The translations under genes and the position numbers were made by a program. The notes below the pieces were generated by a model, which was given only the letters and a program-made list of their open reading frames with translations, was not told where the DNA came from and searched no databases. This document shows positions 62,600 through 64,000 of a stretch of 64,000 bases of DNA, piece after piece. Position 1 is the stretch's first letter. Every line of letters begins with the position of its first letter. This DNA is from Caulobacterales bacterium (GTDB lineage: Bacteria > Pseudomonadota > Alphaproteobacteria > Caulobacterales > Aquidulcibacteraceae). Location of the stretch: the NCBI GenBank assembly GCA_017303355.1, contig JAFLCU010000013.1, positions 44,210 to 108,209 on the forward strand. The letters run 5' to 3'.

Positions 62600-63913
62600 A
62601 TGGATACCTCGGTGTCCCTGCTGGTCTATGTCGTCCCCGCCCTCGCCGCGATCGCGGCCTGGAGCTGGCTCCAGCGGCGTTTGCACCAGCGGAGCACCGC
62701 CGTGCTCGAGGCGTCGCGCAGCGCCGGGCTGACGGAGCCGCCCGCGCTGCACCCGCTGATCGACCCGAACCTCTGCATCGGCTGCAAGGCCTGCATCAAC
62801 GCGTGCCCGGAGATGCCCGACCATCAGGTGCTCGGCATGATCCGCGGCAAGGCGGAACTCGTTTCCCCGGGCGACTGCATCGGCCACGGCGCGTGCCGCA
62901 CGGCGTGCCCCGTGGGCGCGATCACCCTGGTCTTCGGCACCGAGCGGCGCGGCGTGGACATCCCCGAGGTGGGGCCGGACTTTGAGACCAACGTGCCCGG
63001 CATCTTCATCGCGGGCGAGCTCGGTGGCATGGGGCTCATCCGCAACGCGATCGAGCAGGGCCGGCAGGCCATGGCCACCATCGCCGGCAACCGGGCACCG
63101 GCCCGGGGCGAGGTGGTCGACGTGGTGATCGTCGGCGCGGGGCCCGCCGGCTTTGCCGCGTCGCTGGCGGCCATGGAGAAGAAGCTGCGCTTCGTCACCG
63201 TCGAGCAGGACACCTTCGGCGGCATGGTCTCCCACTACCCGCGCGGCAAACTCGTGATGGCAGGCACCGCCCACCTGCCGCTGGTCGGCCAGGTGAAATT
63301 CGGCAACACGACCAAGGAAGAGCTGCTCGGCTACTGGCAGGACGTGCAGCAGCGCACGGGGCTGCCGATCAGCTTCCGCGAACGGGTCATCGCGGTGACC
63401 CGGGAGGGCGACTTCTTCCGCGTGGCCACCAGCAACCGGGAAATACTCGCCCGGAACGTGCTGCTCGCCATCGGCCGCCGGGGGACGCCCCGGCAGCTCG
63501 GCGTCCCCGGCGAGGACCTGACCAAGGTCACCTACAAACTGATCGAGCCGGAACAGTACCGGGACCGGCGCGTGCTGGTGGTCGGCGGCGGCGACAGCGC
63601 GATCGAGGCAGCGACCACCATAGGCGAGATGCCCGGCACCCGCGTCGCCCTCTCCTACCGGGCGGAAGCCTTCAACCGCGCCAAGCCCGCCAACCGGGAG
63701 CGCCTCCAGAAGGCCGCCCGGGACGGCCGCGTCGAGGTCATCCTGAAATCCGAAGTACTCCGCATCGAGCCCGAGCAGGTGCGCCTGCGCCGGTCGGATG
63801 ACGAGCTCGCGCTCGACAACGACGCGGTGATCATCAGCGCCGGTGGCGTCCTGCCGTCCGCTTTCCTCAATTCCATCGGCGTGCGCGTCGAGACCAAGTA
63901 CGGGACCGCCTGA
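62600..63913 (+). CDS. Membrane-anchored ferredoxin-NAD(P)/FAD oxidoreductase
   Basis: A 437-residue protein: one N-terminal membrane helix (LLVYVVPALAAIAAWSWL), a ferredoxin domain, then a thioredoxin-reductase-like flavoprotein domain (VVIVGAGPAGFAAS at about 177, VLVVGGGDSAIEAA for NAD(P)H). The first cluster motif is CIGCKACINACP (Cys59, 62, 65, 69). The second is CIGHGACRTACP, with His in place of the second Cys. It likely moves electrons from NAD(P)H to a membrane or periplasmic partner. It overlaps the next start by one base (TGATG). Confidence 0.88.
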   Translation: MDTSVSLLVYVVPALAAIAAWSWLQRRLHQRSTAVLEASRSAGLTEPPALHPLIDPNLCIGCKACINACPEMPDHQVLGMIRGKAELVSPGDCIGHGACRTACPVGAITLVFGTERRGVDIPEVGPDFETNVPGIFIAGELGGMGLIRNAIEQGRQAMATIAGNRAPARGEVVDVVIVGAGPAGFAASLAAMEKKLRFVTVEQDTFGGMVSHYPRGKLVMAGTAHLPLVGQVKFGNTTKEELLGYWQDVQQRTGLPISFRERVIAVTREGDFFRVATSNREILARNVLLAIGRRGTPRQLGVPGEDLTKVTYKLIEPEQYRDRRVLVVGGGDSAIEAATTIGEMPGTRVALSYRAEAFNRAKPANRERLQKAARDGRVEVILKSEVLRIEPEQVRLRRSDDELALDNDAVIISAGGVLPSAFLNSIGVRVETKYGTA

Positions 63914-64000
63914 TGACGAAGCCCGGACCCGTCGCCGCTCTCTGCCTGGCACTCGCCCTCACGCCGGCGTTTGGCGCCCCAACCCTGGAGGACGCCCGGG
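63913..64000 (+). CDS. Exported protein, 5' end only
   Basis: ATG 63913 overlaps the oxidoreductase stop. The 29 codons seen encode a signal peptide (MTKPGPVAALCLALALTPAFG, cut near GAPTLEDA). The rest lies outside the window. Coupling suggests a periplasmic redox partner, possibly a cytochrome, but no haem motif is visible yet. Confidence 0.6.
   Translation, partial: MTKPGPVAALCLALALTPAFGAPTLEDAR

Overview
The window is high-GC bacterial DNA, and positions 1 to about 62,195 look like one alphaproteobacterial chromosome, probably Caulobacterales/Hyphomonadaceae-like. The evidence is gene content and order: dapF, ffh-rpsP-rimM-trmD-rplS, mtaB-ftsY-yciB, ccmABCDG, acnA with a DUF1223 gene, a DUF2794 protein, a RegB/RegA redox pair, and the spc/alpha ribosomal protein cluster with secY, adk, rpoA and rplQ. 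No tRNA, rRNA, CRISPR array, phage or insertion-sequence transposase was recognised.

Layout. 1-8.5 kb: dapF operon, a prolyl oligopeptidase, an OxyR regulator, a sensor kinase and an L-2-hydroxyglutarate oxidase-like enzyme. 8.5-16.7 kb: protein targeting and translation genes, with a Phd/VapC-type toxin-antitoxin pair lodged between rimM and trmD, and a RimM carrying a very long Ala/Pro/Lys-rich N-terminal extension. 16.7-27.4 kb: peptidyl-prolyl isomerase, YciB, MarR regulator, cytochrome c maturation operon, aconitase. 27.4-31.8 kb: a Gld-like ABC transporter operon. 31.8-32.3 kb: a gene-free stretch with four DnaA-box-like 9-mers, a candidate origin or DnaA-binding locus. 32.3-47 kb: Bax-inhibitor-like protein, class A penicillin-binding protein, peptidases, cytochrome b561, PHA depolymerase, SCO protein, and a TonB receptor of the haem/haemoglobin type with a DUF6607 partner. 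47-55.3 kb: RegB/RegA, NamZ-like protein, tyrS and a beta-lactamase-fold hydrolase. 55.4-62.2 kb: ribosomal cluster, interrupted by an HxlR regulator and a divergent FMN reductase.

Most unusual signals. (1) Upstream of tyrS there is a 16-codon reading frame with tandem Tyr codons followed at once by a perfect 9-bp hairpin: a candidate tyrosine-responsive attenuator. (2) A degenerate copy of the 3' end of a resident gene occurs twice (rplQ and a ygjP-like gene), each time with one extra gene between the copy and the intact gene. (3) Heptad-repeat inverted elements fill spacers inside the ccm and ribosomal operons. (4) At about 62,200 the S5 reading frame loses its family N-terminus and the expected rplR is absent. 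The remaining 1.8 kb encode a ferredoxin-flavoprotein of different composition, so the contig is probably chimeric there.

Coordinates of starts were chosen from ribosome binding sites, signal peptides and family start positions. All functional names come from recognising motifs by eye, not from a database search.
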